Positions 36,331-45,044 of a stretch of DNA of 64,000 bases are shown here, in pieces. Numbering within the stretch: the first letter of the stretch is position 1; each line of letters begins with the position of its first letter. A program made the translations under genes and the position numbers. Origin of the DNA: Variovorax boronicumulans. GTDB lineage: Bacteria; Pseudomonadota; Gammaproteobacteria; Burkholderiales; Burkholderiaceae_C. Location of the stretch: the NCBI RefSeq assembly GCF_029892485.1, contig NZ_JARXVG010000011.1, positions 62,001 through 126,000 of the forward strand. Reading direction: 5' to 3'. Below the pieces are notes generated by a model. It was not told the origin of the DNA, ran no database searches, and was given only the letters and a program-made list of their open reading frames with translations.

Positions 36331-37434
36331 TCAGCTGACCGTGACGGGCACTGTCGTCGCTGCCCATCGGCGCAGCATCGCTTCGCCGTCGTCCTTCGCA
36401 ATGGCGGGCGGCATCACGGGCGCGGTGCGGCTGAAGCGCGGCGCGGGCGCGGGCTGCACGACGCCGCCGACGTTCGCGAAGGTGCCGCGCGCCACGTTGT
36501 GCGGATGTTCGGGCGCCTCGTCCCAGTCGAGCACGGGCGCGAAGCAGGCGTCGCTGCCTTCGAGCAGCACGCACCATTCGTCGCGCGTGCGGGTGCGGAA
36601 CAGGTCGGCCATGCGCAGCTTGAGCAGCGGCCAGCGGTCGGCGTCCATCTGCGCATCGAAGGCGGTGTCGTCGGCGATGCCGCAGCGCTCGCGCAGCAGC
36701 GCATAGAACTGCGGCTCGATGGCGCCCACGGCCACGTACTTGCCGTCGGCGCAGGCGTAGGTGTCGTAGAAGTGCGCGCCGCCGTCGAGCATGTTCTCGC
36801 CGCGCTGGTTGCTCCACATGCCGGCCGACTTGAAGCCGTACATCATCGAAGACAGGAGCGCCGCGCCGTCGGTCATCGCCGCATCGACCACCTGCCCCAG
36901 GCCCGAGCCCTTGGCTTCGTGCAGCGCGGCGAGGATGCCGAAGGCCAGCAGCATCGCGCCGCCGCCGAAGTCGCCCACGTAGTTGAGCGGCGGCACCGGC
37001 GGCTCGCCCGCGCGGCCGATGGCGTGCAGCGCGCCGCTGATGGCGATGTAGTTGATGTCGTGGCCCGCCGCGTGCGAGAGCGGGCCGTGCTGGCCCCAGC
37101 CGGTCATGCGGCCGTAGACCAGGCGCGGGTTGCGCGCATGGCATTCGGCGGGGCCCAGGCCCAGCCGCTCCATCACGCCGGGGCGGAAGCCCTCGATGAG
37201 CACGTCGGCCTTGGCGATGGCGTCGAGCACGGACGACGCCGCGCCTTCCGCGCGCAGATCGATCTGCAGCGTGCTGCGGCCCCGCGCGAGGATGTCGTGG
37301 GGCGCGGTGCGCGTGCCGGGGCGCTCGATGCGAATCACCTCCGCGCCCATGTCGGCGAAGAGCATCGCGCAGAACGGGCCGGGGCCGATGCCCGCCATCT
37401 CGATCACCCGAAGGCCTTGCAATGGACCTGCCAT
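36331..37434 (-). CDS. Alpha-methylacyl-CoA racemase (CaiB/BaiF family III)
   Basis: The 367-residue protein opens GPLQGLRVIEMAGIGPGPFC then AMLFADMGAEVIRIERPG and contains GRMTGWGQHGPLSHAAGHDI then NYIAISGAL, where the His and Asp correspond to the AMACR acid/base pair. AMACR inverts the 2-methyl centre so that a stereospecific acyl-CoA oxidase or dehydrogenase can act on branched chains. ATG 37434 has AGGAGA nine bases upstream; a longer frame was rejected. This gene points to 2-methyl-branched or side-chain CoA substrates for the operon. Confidence 0.88.
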   Translation of the reverse strand: MAGPLQGLRVIEMAGIGPGPFCAMLFADMGAEVIRIERPGTRTAPHDILARGRSTLQIDLRAEGAASSVLDAIAKADVLIEGFRPGVMERLGLGPAECHARNPRLVYGRMTGWGQHGPLSHAAGHDINYIAISGALHAIGRAGEPPVPPLNYVGDFGGGAMLLAFGILAALHEAKGSGLGQVVDAAMTDGAALLSSMMYGFKSAGMWSNQRGENMLDGGAHFYDTYACADGKYVAVGAIEPQFYALLRERCGIADDTAFDAQMDADRWPLLKLRMADLFRTRTRDEWCVLLEGSDACFAPVLDWDEAPEHPHNVARGTFANVGGVVQPAPAPRFSRTAPVMPPAIAKDDGEAMLRRWAATTVPVTVS

Positions 37435-37533
37435 GGTCTGTCTCCTGTATGTGGAGGCATCTTGGCCCGGGGGCGGCGGGGGTGCATCGTCCAAAGCGAC
37501 GAATGCGCCTGTTATCTCCTTCTCTGTCTCCTT

Positions 37534-38667
37534 CTATATGGAGGCGCGCAATTTCGCCACGCGGCGCAGATGCCAAGCGGGCGGCCCGAACTGGCCTTCG
37601 ATGAGCGTGGCGCGGCGCACGTAGTGGCCGATGGCCAACTCCTCGGTCATGCCCATGCCGCCGTGCAGCTGCACTGCGCCCTGCCCCACGGCCTTGCAGG
37701 CCTTGGCGGCGGCCACCTTGGCGGACGAGACCGCGCGAGCGCGTTCGTCATCGCTCGCGGCGTCGACGATTTCGCCGACGCTCGCGGTGAGCGCCGCGGC
37801 CTGCTCCAGCGCCATGTGCATGTCGGCCAGGCGATGCTGCAGCACCTGGAAGCTGGAGATCGGCACGCCGAACTGCTTGCGCTGGCGCACGTAGTCAAGC
37901 GTGTCGCGCAGCAGGCGGCGCATGACGCCGACCGATTCGGCGCAGATGGCGAGCGTGGCCTCGTCGAGCGCGCGTTCGATCTGCGGCAGCGCGCCGCCTT
38001 CGGTGCCGAGCAGGGATTCGGCGGGCAGCCGCACGTTGTCGAAGGCAATGTCGGCCGCGCGGTTGCCGTCGCGCGTCGGGTAGGCGCGCAGGCGCAGGCC
38101 GGGCGTGTCTTTAGGCACTACGAGCAGCGACAGGCCCTGGCCGCTGCGCGCCGAGACGATGAAGTGGCTGGCCCACGGCGCAGCCTGCACCACGGCCTTG
38201 AGGCCATCGAGCCGGAAGCCGTCGCCCTCGCGCACCAGCTGCGCCTGCACGTCGGTGCGCTCGTGGCGGCTTTGCGGCTCGCTGTGCGCGAAGGCCAGCA
38301 CGGCCAGCCCCGCGACGATGCGCGCGAGCAGCGTATCGGTCTGTGCGCCGGGATGGCGCTGCAGCAGGCCGGCGCCGATCACCATCGTCGAGAGATAGGG
38401 CTCGGCCGCGAGCGCGCCGCCCAGTGTTTCCATCAGCGCGAGGTGCGCGGCCATGCCCAGGCCCAGGCCACCTTGCGATTCGGGCAGTGCGGCGCCCAGC
38501 AGATCGAGTTCGCGCGAGAGGCCCTGCCAGAACGGCGGCGGCGCATCGTCGGCCTTCGCGAGCGCATGCAGGCGCTGTTCGAAGCCGTGGTGGTCGTCGA
38601 GGTAGCGCGCGAGGCTGTCGCGCAGCATCGCGAGGGTGTCGTCGGTTTCGGTAGTGAGTGTGCTCAT
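37534..38667 (-). CDS. Acyl-CoA dehydrogenase-like subunit lacking the usual catalytic base
   Basis: The 377-residue ACAD-fold protein contains LPESQGGLGLGMAAH, DNVRLPAESLLG, LDYVRQRKQFGVPISSFQVL then QHRLADM and QLHGGMGMTEELAIGHYVRR. Neither the C-terminal EGT/GGT Glu nor an ER motif at the alternative position is present. Together with the partner gene ten bases upstream, this resembles heteromeric acyl-CoA dehydrogenases of sterol side-chain degraders, where one subunit lacks the base. Confidence 0.82.
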   Translation of the reverse strand: MSTLTTETDDTLAMLRDSLARYLDDHHGFEQRLHALAKADDAPPPFWQGLSRELDLLGAALPESQGGLGLGMAAHLALMETLGGALAAEPYLSTMVIGAGLLQRHPGAQTDTLLARIVAGLAVLAFAHSEPQSRHERTDVQAQLVREGDGFRLDGLKAVVQAAPWASHFIVSARSGQGLSLLVVPKDTPGLRLRAYPTRDGNRAADIAFDNVRLPAESLLGTEGGALPQIERALDEATLAICAESVGVMRRLLRDTLDYVRQRKQFGVPISSFQVLQHRLADMHMALEQAAALTASVGEIVDAASDDERARAVSSAKVAAAKACKAVGQGAVQLHGGMGMTEELAIGHYVRRATLIEGQFGPPAWHLRRVAKLRASI

Positions 38668-38677
38668 GACAAGGACC

Positions 38678-39859
38678 TCAGCGGGCCAGCAGGTGGGCCG
38701 CGACGATGTTGCGCTGCACCTCGTTGGAGCCGGCGTAGATGGAGGCGGCGCGGTCGTTGAGGTAGGCCGACATCGAGAACACGGCCTCCTCCGGGATCGG
38801 CAGTTCGCCCTGCAGCCCGTCGTCCAGCGGCAGGTTGACCGCAGCGTAGTGGCCGGCGATCTCGACGCCGAGTTCGGTCAGCCGCTGGCGCAGCTCGGAG
38901 CCGAGCACCTTGCCCATCGAGGGGCGGATGCCGAGCGGCTCTCCGCGGGCCTGCGCACGCAGCGATTGCAGCTCGGTGGCCTCAAGCGCGTCGATGGCGC
39001 ATTCGGCTTCGGCCAGGCGCAGGGCCAGGTCGTCGGCCTCTTGCGCATCGGTGATCGCATCCGCCGCCGCGTGCAGCCGGCGCAGGCGCGCGCGCAGCAT
39101 CGGCGTCCACGCGCCGCCGCGCTCGTGCTGCAGCAGGTATTTCGCGATGGTCCAGCCCTGGTTCTCTTCGCCGATGAGTCCCTCGGCGGGCACGCGCACA
39201 TCGTCGAAGAACACCTGGTTCAGCTCGTGATCGCCCGAGATGCTGATGATCGGCCGGATGGTGATGCCCGGTGCCGGGATGTCGAAGCACAGAAAGCTGA
39301 TGCCCTGCTGCGGCTTGCCGCCCGAGGCGGTGCGCACCAGGCAGAACATGCGGTTGGCGTACTGCGCGTGGGTGGTCCAGATCTTGGTGCCGTTGATGAC
39401 GTAGTGGTCGCCATCGCGCACGGCCTTGCATTGCAGCGAGGCCAGATCGGAGCCCGACTGCGGCTCCGAGTAGCCCTGGCACCAGTAGTCCTCACCCGAG
39501 CGGATGCCCGGCAGCCACGCGCGCTTCTGCGCCTCGGTGCCGAAGGCGACGATCACCGGCGCGACCATGCCCGGCCCCATGGGCGCGCGCTGCGGCGCGT
39601 CGGCCGCGGCCAGCTCGGCTGCGAAAAGGTAGTGCTGCATCGGCGTCCAGCCCGTGCCGCCGTGCTCGACGGGCCAGTGCGGCACGCTCCAGCCGCGCTT
39701 GGCCAGGATGCGGTGCCAGCCGTTGCCTTCGGCGTAGTCGCTGAAGATGCCCGAGCAGCGCCGGCCGGCGGCGCGGAGTTCGGGTGTCAGCTCGCGCGAG
39801 AGGAAGTCGCGAACCTCGTTCTGGAATGCCGATTCGGCTGCGCTGAGTGTCCAGGCCAT
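38678..39859 (-). CDS. Acyl-CoA dehydrogenase, partner subunit
   Basis: The 393-residue protein has WCQGYSEPQSGSDLASLQCK, VINGTKIWTTHAQYA and the C-terminal DRAASIYAGSNEVQRNIVA. LLQHERGGAW carries a plausible catalytic Glu at the long-chain/isovaleryl position. It is the first gene of the operon and lies ten bases from the next dehydrogenase gene, consistent with an alpha-beta heteromeric enzyme acting on bulky acyl-CoA such as steroid side chains. The substrate is inferred, not shown. Confidence 0.85.
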   Translation of the reverse strand: MAWTLSAAESAFQNEVRDFLSRELTPELRAAGRRCSGIFSDYAEGNGWHRILAKRGWSVPHWPVEHGGTGWTPMQHYLFAAELAAADAPQRAPMGPGMVAPVIVAFGTEAQKRAWLPGIRSGEDYWCQGYSEPQSGSDLASLQCKAVRDGDHYVINGTKIWTTHAQYANRMFCLVRTASGGKPQQGISFLCFDIPAPGITIRPIISISGDHELNQVFFDDVRVPAEGLIGEENQGWTIAKYLLQHERGGAWTPMLRARLRRLHAAADAITDAQEADDLALRLAEAECAIDALEATELQSLRAQARGEPLGIRPSMGKVLGSELRQRLTELGVEIAGHYAAVNLPLDDGLQGELPIPEEAVFSMSAYLNDRAASIYAGSNEVQRNIVAAHLLAR

Positions 39860-40067
39860 GATGGGGTCCCGTTGGAGTGCAGCGGCGAGTGTGCACCCGC
39901 GGGGCGTGGCGGTGGCATCGTCGGATCGGACGAACCCTCACCGGTTTCGGTAGTTCGTTCGCACACCCGGGATAGCCCTCTGCGGCGACGTGGGGCAGCC
40001 GCGCAGAATCGGCGTCCGGGAGTTGTTCTGTGCGCCAGAGAATGCGCTGCACTCAATGGAGAGCACC

Positions 40068-40304
40068 ATGCCCGCCACCACCACACCCGGTTTCTCGCAC
40101 GCCAGCGTCGAGCGGCTGTGCGACTACGAATTGCCCGATCCGCCGGCCCCGTCTCTTTCACCCATCGCCCACGACCCCGGGAAGCTCGCGCTGAACTGGT
40201 GGCTGTGGATGGATGAGATGAACAAGAGCATGTGGCGCCACTACGATGTGTGGCGGCAGCAGTTCGACCACGCGACCCGGAAGGAGCCAACGCGCGGCGG
40301 TTGA
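40068..40304 (+). CDS. Small hypothetical protein
   Basis: The 78-residue frame starts at an ATG with GGAGAG six bases upstream. The C-terminal half is tryptophan-rich and helical (ALNWWLWMDEMNKSMWRHYD then VWRQQFDHA), which recalls phasin-like or poly-hydroxyalkanoate-associated small proteins but is too short to assign. An ATG four codons earlier is possible. It lies between the divergent acyl-CoA operon and the convergent T6SS island. Confidence 0.5.
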   Translation: MPATTTPGFSHASVERLCDYELPDPPAPSLSPIAHDPGKLALNWWLWMDEMNKSMWRHYDVWRQQFDHATRKEPTRGG

Positions 40305-40319
40305 TGGACCGGCCGACGT

Positions 40320-41087
40320 TCAGCGAAAAAGATCTGCCGCTGTATCGGCCATCCCGCCGGGCGGCAAAGGCGCCCACAGCAGGCGTTCTATCGCAATCCA
40401 GTGCGTTGCGGGCACCGCATCGCCCCGGCACGAGCGCACGGTTTCACACAGGGTATGACGAATCTCATCGAGTACGCGCTTGCCGTTGCCGGCTGTGCGG
40501 TACATACCTTCAAACCCGAGCGCGATGACGACGAGCTGAAGCTCCAGCAGGTCGATGTGCTCGGCCGGATTCTTCAGTACGTTTGCCATGATCCTGAAGA
40601 CGTTCTCGCCACCTTTGCCATCGCCGTGAAACCGGATCGCCAACAACCGATCTGCCCAGATGTGCCCGTCGTCGGCCGGTTCCTTCGTTTGAGCGGACAA
40701 GCCCGCGGCTTCGTCCAGTGCGGTGCACAGCGTGTAGCTCGCGCCGGTGATGTACTCGTGGCGGATCCGGGCATCGCTGCAGACGGACTGGAACGTGCCG
40801 ACTTGATGCGCAAGATCACCATGCAAGGCATTGCCCCGTGCGGCATCGAGTTGCCGAGGCATGCGGGCAAGCGCAAGCAGCAGCGGCCGCGCGGCCTCGA
40901 TCAGAGGGACGCGGGCCGCCTGGACGGCAACAAGGCGGTCAGGCTGCGGAGATTGGCGCGCGAGGGTTTGCGGGCTCATCAGCAGAGGCCGGGGCGGGGG
41001 ATTGGGAGCGGTGGCTGCGGCAAGGCGCCGGGCAAGTTGCTCGAAATGGTTGTGAGCGGTGCGCGTGAACTCTTCGCGAAGAGGCAT
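40320..41087 (-). CDS. TssL/DotU-domain protein without a membrane anchor
   Basis: The 255-residue protein contains the full DotU cytoplasmic-domain pattern: PLIEAARPLLLALARMPRQL, ASYTLCTALDEA, ADRLLAIRFHGDGKGGENVF, DLLELQLVVIALGFEGMYR. It then ends 30-odd residues after that domain, with no C-terminal transmembrane helix, whereas TssL is anchored in the inner membrane. ATG 41087 has AGGAGG 12 bases upstream. An in-frame ATG at 41228 overlaps the previous stop, but its extra 47 residues are not protein-like. It is the last gene of an effector operon, not of a core T6SS cluster. Confidence 0.75.
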   Translation of the reverse strand: MPLREEFTRTAHNHFEQLARRLAAATAPNPPPRPLLMSPQTLARQSPQPDRLVAVQAARVPLIEAARPLLLALARMPRQLDAARGNALHGDLAHQVGTFQSVCSDARIRHEYITGASYTLCTALDEAAGLSAQTKEPADDGHIWADRLLAIRFHGDGKGGENVFRIMANVLKNPAEHIDLLELQLVVIALGFEGMYRTAGNGKRVLDEIRHTLCETVRSCRGDAVPATHWIAIERLLWAPLPPGGMADTAADLFR

Positions 41088-41224
41088 GGGATTCTTCAGC
41101 CTCCTGGTGTGGGAAAGCGTCGGCCCTTGCGCTACGGTCTGGGCGTCGAGCGTGCCCGGGATTTTCTTGATCCATTGTTGATTTTTGCTTTGATGGTGTT
41201 GATTGCTCGGGCGCGACCGATCAG

Positions 41225-42349
41225 TCAATCTCTACGCGCCTGGGCTTCAGCCAGCGCCTCCGCCGTGCCGAACTGCGTGAGGAACTCGATTTCATCCGCC
41301 TTGCTCAACCGGCCCTGCGCCCGGTACACCAACGCCGTCATCACGGCGCCCGTTTGCACAGGTCGGTCTTCGGGCTCGCCCATGCCGCTGTCGCTCTGCC
41401 ACTCCTTGGGAAAGCGCGGCCAACTGCATGTGATCTGGCTGCTCATGTGAAAGAAGGTTTCCATGAAGCCGGGCCTGCACTCCAGCCGGTACTGGCGGCG
41501 GCTGGGTAGGCCGCAGTAGGTGGTGTAGTCAGGATGCAGGTAACGCGCGATGCCCTTGAAGTTGGCGGGTGCGTCAGCGGGAATGCGATCGACGGTGGGA
41601 CCTGTTTCCATGTACTGGCGGATGTACTCCCACAGATGGGCTGCGCCGCTGGGGCCTGTGACGGCGGGGCCTGCGAACAGGCAGTCTTCGCCTCGGGCCG
41701 TGGGGTCGTCGGCGTCGAAGGGAGGGTGGTAGAGAGCCAGCATCGCAACGTCCTGCTTGTCCCAGTAGTTGGTGCTTTGGGGATCGAACAGTGCGACCAG
41801 TCGATCCCAATCGAACACCGCGTTGCCACCGCAGTACTGGGGACGCAGCACATACACCTTGCGTGTGATCCGATTGAAGCGGATGCGGCCTCGTGCGGAA
41901 GTGAAGAAGCAGGTGCGCATGCCCATCTTGCAGAACCACATGTAGATGAGGAAGGCGGAGGCTAGAGCCAGGGGAAGCAGAAGAAGCCAGCCAAAAACAA
42001 GATAAGGCCAATCATCGGCTCCATAGGCTATGGTCGGCCAAAAGAAGATGATCTCTGCAAAGAGTAGCGGATGCACCGCAAATCCGTACCACCCCCAAAT
42101 GACTAGCAGCGCTGGACAGATCACATAGAGATTCCCGATGCCCGCGCGCCACTGCAAACTCCACCCTGGATTGCACAGCTCCAGATAGGCCTCGTTCTGC
42201 GCGTAGGCGCTGCCATTGGGCATCGTGATGCCCCTAGCACCAGAGCGATTGGTCGGCCATTGCTTTTGTCCATCCAGATTGATGTGTGCACGACTTTTTG
42301 CCACGGCCGATCTGTGTAGGCGGGCATAGCCCTCTTCGCGAATAAACAT
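41225..42349 (-). CDS. DUF6708-like membrane protein, candidate immunity protein of the VasX-type effector
   Basis: About 374 residues with three hydrophobic segments between residues ~70 and ~145 (GNLYVICPALLVIWGWYGF, PLLFAEIIFFWPTIAYG, YLVFGWLLLLPLALASAFLI). These are followed by a cytoplasmic-looking domain with GRIRFNRITRKVYVLRP, the hallmark that I associate with DUF6708 proteins at T6SS effector loci. ATG 42349 is used; a start at 42388 inside the effector gene is possible. An inner-membrane protein directly after a pore-forming-type effector fits the VasX/TsiV2 immunity model. That role is inferred. Confidence 0.6.
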   Translation of the reverse strand: MFIREEGYARLHRSAVAKSRAHINLDGQKQWPTNRSGARGITMPNGSAYAQNEAYLELCNPGWSLQWRAGIGNLYVICPALLVIWGWYGFAVHPLLFAEIIFFWPTIAYGADDWPYLVFGWLLLLPLALASAFLIYMWFCKMGMRTCFFTSARGRIRFNRITRKVYVLRPQYCGGNAVFDWDRLVALFDPQSTNYWDKQDVAMLALYHPPFDADDPTARGEDCLFAGPAVTGPSGAAHLWEYIRQYMETGPTVDRIPADAPANFKGIARYLHPDYTTYCGLPSRRQYRLECRPGFMETFFHMSSQITCSWPRFPKEWQSDSGMGEPEDRPVQTGAVMTALVYRAQGRLSKADEIEFLTQFGTAEALAEAQARRD

Positions 42350-42359
42350 GATGGATGTG

Positions 42360-45041
42360 TCAAGCAGGTTGCAGGTCACGCTTGGCATTGGCCAGCTCTT
42401 GCAGCGTATCCCGCAAGTTATCGTGTACCGGTTTCTGGCCTTTGCGTTTCTTGTTAAGGGGAATGTCGCGTAGCCAAGTGATCCACTTGTCCTCGCTCAA
42501 GAGAAGCACGAAGATCGTGCCGCCGATACCCAACACGGCTCCCACCAAGCCCAAGATCGCTGCAGTGATGCCCCACGCAGCCGCACCGGCTCCGATGCCT
42601 GCCGCGAAGATGGCTGCGCCAGCGCTCCCAATCGTGAAGATGGCTCCAAAAGCGCTTGCCGCTTGCGCAATTGCCAACCCTCTTTGCCCGCGCAGACCGG
42701 ACTTCCACGCATCCATCCCATCCAGCACCACCGAAAACATAGCCGCCGGCCCCAGAAACTTGAATGCCGTCACCCGCAGGCTCTTGAGATGCAGCGCGTT
42801 GATGCTGTCCAGTCCTTCACTGTGCGCCGCGTACTTGTAGACGTCATACCCTTTCACCCCATTGAAGATAGTTGCTTCATACGCCTTGGCGCGCCAGTCA
42901 TACAGACTGCCGACGCCTTGCAGCAACTGGCCTGCAAGGTCGAAGGCACTGCGCGCATCGAGCTTGGCCTCCAGCTGGTTGCCCTTGATGATGGCGGCGC
43001 CCAGATCCATCAGCGCGCCCAGCATCGCGGCACGCGTGCCGGGGGCCGCACCGCGTGCGCGCTCCAGCGCCGCGGCCTTGCCAGCGCGGGTGGCCGGGTC
43101 GGCAATGGACTCCAGCTTTTTGGCCCGCAACGCGATGCGCTTGGCGTTCTCTGCAACGTCGGTCTGCAACTGCGCCACAGCTTTGTGTACCGTGCTGCCC
43201 ATGGTGCTCATGCCGGCCAGGGCCAGGTGCTGCACCATGCGCGCTTCCAGTTGCGATGCTTTCAAGCCGCCGATGCCAGTCGCGGCGCGCACCGAGAGCA
43301 GGGAGAACACATGACCCACCCACGCCGCCTTTCGCAGCATTGCGGGTGCATCTGCCTTGTTCGCTTCTTCGATGAAGCCCAGTGCCTTGTCGCCCAAGGC
43401 CAGGCGCCCGGCAACCAATTTGAGGCTGGTTGCCAGCGTGTCGGCCATAGCGGTTTCGGGATCTGGCGCGGGTATCGATGGACCAGGCAACTTGCCGTTC
43501 TCCAGGTTCTTGTAGGCAGCCTGAAGGGTGGCGCTGTTGAAGCACATCACGCGCGACAGCAGGCTGCCGCCCCACGGATTCATTGCCAACAGTGCCTGCC
43601 GGCCAGCTTCATGCGTTTCCAGGCCGGACAGGCACTGCGCGAGATGCAGGCTCGATGCGGCACCGCCGCCGGGCTTGTTGATCTTTCCATCCTGATTGCT
43701 GAAGCGGCCCAGGGCAGAGAGCAGCGTACTGCTGAGCACCCATTTGTTCTGATCGCGGCCCAGCGCTGCCACTTTGTCTTGCGCTTGCCCCTGCCGGAAT
43801 TTTTGCTCCTGCAGGATGTCGCGTGCCGCAGCCTGATCGAACCATTGGTTGCAAGCGAGCTGAATGGCCGACTGGGCGTTGCCGAGTTCGCGATGGTGGT
43901 TGGCCGCGCGCGCTGCGCTCCGAAGTGCGCTTTCCTTGGCGGCTTCCTGGGGATCGCGCGGCAGCGGCGCATGGATGCGTGCCGACTCCGCATAGCCTCG
44001 GTCAACGCGCGCGACCGCGCCTTGTTGTGCGAGCGCGATCAGGCCCTGCGCCCCGACCGCCGTCTGGAACACCCATTCGTTGCTCACGTCCTTGTGATGC
44101 CCTGTGGCACTCGATGCCTGCCAGTGGCTGTAGATGGTTTGCGCCTCGGCCTGCAGGTGCCCCAGTTCCTGCGCAATACCAATGGCGTCTTCGCACGCGA
44201 CGATGGCACCACTGTTGTCGGCCAGGAGTTTGGTGATTTTTTGCAGGCGCTTGCCGTGGGCACCCGCGTAGTCGGGTTGCCTGATGGTGACGGTCTCCGT
44301 GGTCGGATATGCCCCGGCATAGTCGCCCATTGGGGTGTAGGAGGGGGTGTCCACAGTCCTGGTCTCTTCATGGTCGCCCCACCCGCGCTCCACTGCATTG
44401 CCGCCCATCAGGCCGTACAACTGGGGATCCAACGCGTTGCGAACGGCTTCGTCCTTCAGCGCCTTGAATTCGGCCACGTTCCAGCCACCTGCGTCTGGAG
44501 TGGGCACAGCGGTGTCGGGCGCGGCCTTTCGGCCGTTGATCCAGCTGGCCACGTCGAAACTCTGCGTGTACTTGTCGAGGTCCTTGTCGATGACACTGTT
44601 CAAGTGGTCGGGGTCCACCGGGTCGGGGTGGAACAGATAGTTCAGCTTCGTGACATCTCCAGCACCCTTGATCCACACAAGGCTTCTGTTGGCCCCCCAA
44701 TCCTGCGGACTGCATGCGGCAAGGCCTTCGGCTTCGTTCGGGTGATCGACATCGAATCGGGTCAGGTAGCCATGCGAATGCACTGCGTAGCCGAACCAGG
44801 CGGGGCGCCGGCAGTTGGTTTCGATGCGGATGTACAAGTAGCCAGCGCGCAGCATGCGCACGTTGTACTGGGCTGTCTGGAGCGCCACGCCGCCTGGCTG
44901 GCTCCTGAAGTTGCCGCCGGGCTTGAGCTTTTCCAGCGCCGCCGCGCCTCTCTCGGTGCAACTGTAGGCGGCAGCGTAGCGCGTGAACAGAATCGGCACT
45001 CCGCTTTGGGCGCATTGATCACAGGGGTTCTTGCAAGCCAT
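42360..45041 (-). CDS. T6SS effector, VasX/BTH_I2691 family
   Basis: The 893-residue protein begins with a Cys-containing cap (CKNPCDQCAQSGVPILFTRY) and YNVRMLRAGYLYI, the N-terminal region typical of VasX/BTH_I2691-like effectors. A long helical middle follows, and the last ~150 residues hold several hydrophobic, glycine/alanine-rich helices (AAIFAAGIGAGAAAWGITAA then ILGLVGAVLGIGGTIFVLLL). VasX-type effectors insert into the target inner membrane and dissipate its potential. The gene follows the DUF4123 adaptor gene by three bases and precedes a membrane-protein candidate for immunity. Confidence 0.8.
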   Translation of the reverse strand: MACKNPCDQCAQSGVPILFTRYAAAYSCTERGAAALEKLKPGGNFRSQPGGVALQTAQYNVRMLRAGYLYIRIETNCRRPAWFGYAVHSHGYLTRFDVDHPNEAEGLAACSPQDWGANRSLVWIKGAGDVTKLNYLFHPDPVDPDHLNSVIDKDLDKYTQSFDVASWINGRKAAPDTAVPTPDAGGWNVAEFKALKDEAVRNALDPQLYGLMGGNAVERGWGDHEETRTVDTPSYTPMGDYAGAYPTTETVTIRQPDYAGAHGKRLQKITKLLADNSGAIVACEDAIGIAQELGHLQAEAQTIYSHWQASSATGHHKDVSNEWVFQTAVGAQGLIALAQQGAVARVDRGYAESARIHAPLPRDPQEAAKESALRSAARAANHHRELGNAQSAIQLACNQWFDQAAARDILQEQKFRQGQAQDKVAALGRDQNKWVLSSTLLSALGRFSNQDGKINKPGGGAASSLHLAQCLSGLETHEAGRQALLAMNPWGGSLLSRVMCFNSATLQAAYKNLENGKLPGPSIPAPDPETAMADTLATSLKLVAGRLALGDKALGFIEEANKADAPAMLRKAAWVGHVFSLLSVRAATGIGGLKASQLEARMVQHLALAGMSTMGSTVHKAVAQLQTDVAENAKRIALRAKKLESIADPATRAGKAAALERARGAAPGTRAAMLGALMDLGAAIIKGNQLEAKLDARSAFDLAGQLLQGVGSLYDWRAKAYEATIFNGVKGYDVYKYAAHSEGLDSINALHLKSLRVTAFKFLGPAAMFSVVLDGMDAWKSGLRGQRGLAIAQAASAFGAIFTIGSAGAAIFAAGIGAGAAAWGITAAILGLVGAVLGIGGTIFVLLLSEDKWITWLRDIPLNKKRKGQKPVHDNLRDTLQELANAKRDLQPA

Positions 45042-45044
45042 GGC

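Noticed and set aside
34891..38760. Very long open frame on the plus strand opposite the acyl-CoA operon
   Set aside because: It is antisense to four well-supported genes and its translation is His/Arg/Ala-rich without domains; it results from high GC and codon bias of the genes on the other strand.
41088..41228. Extended start of the TssL-like protein overlapping the previous stop
   Set aside because: The extra 47 residues are polar and low in pattern, while ATG 41087 is followed directly by the conserved helix and has an AGGAGG upstream. The coupling overlap keeps the longer form possible.
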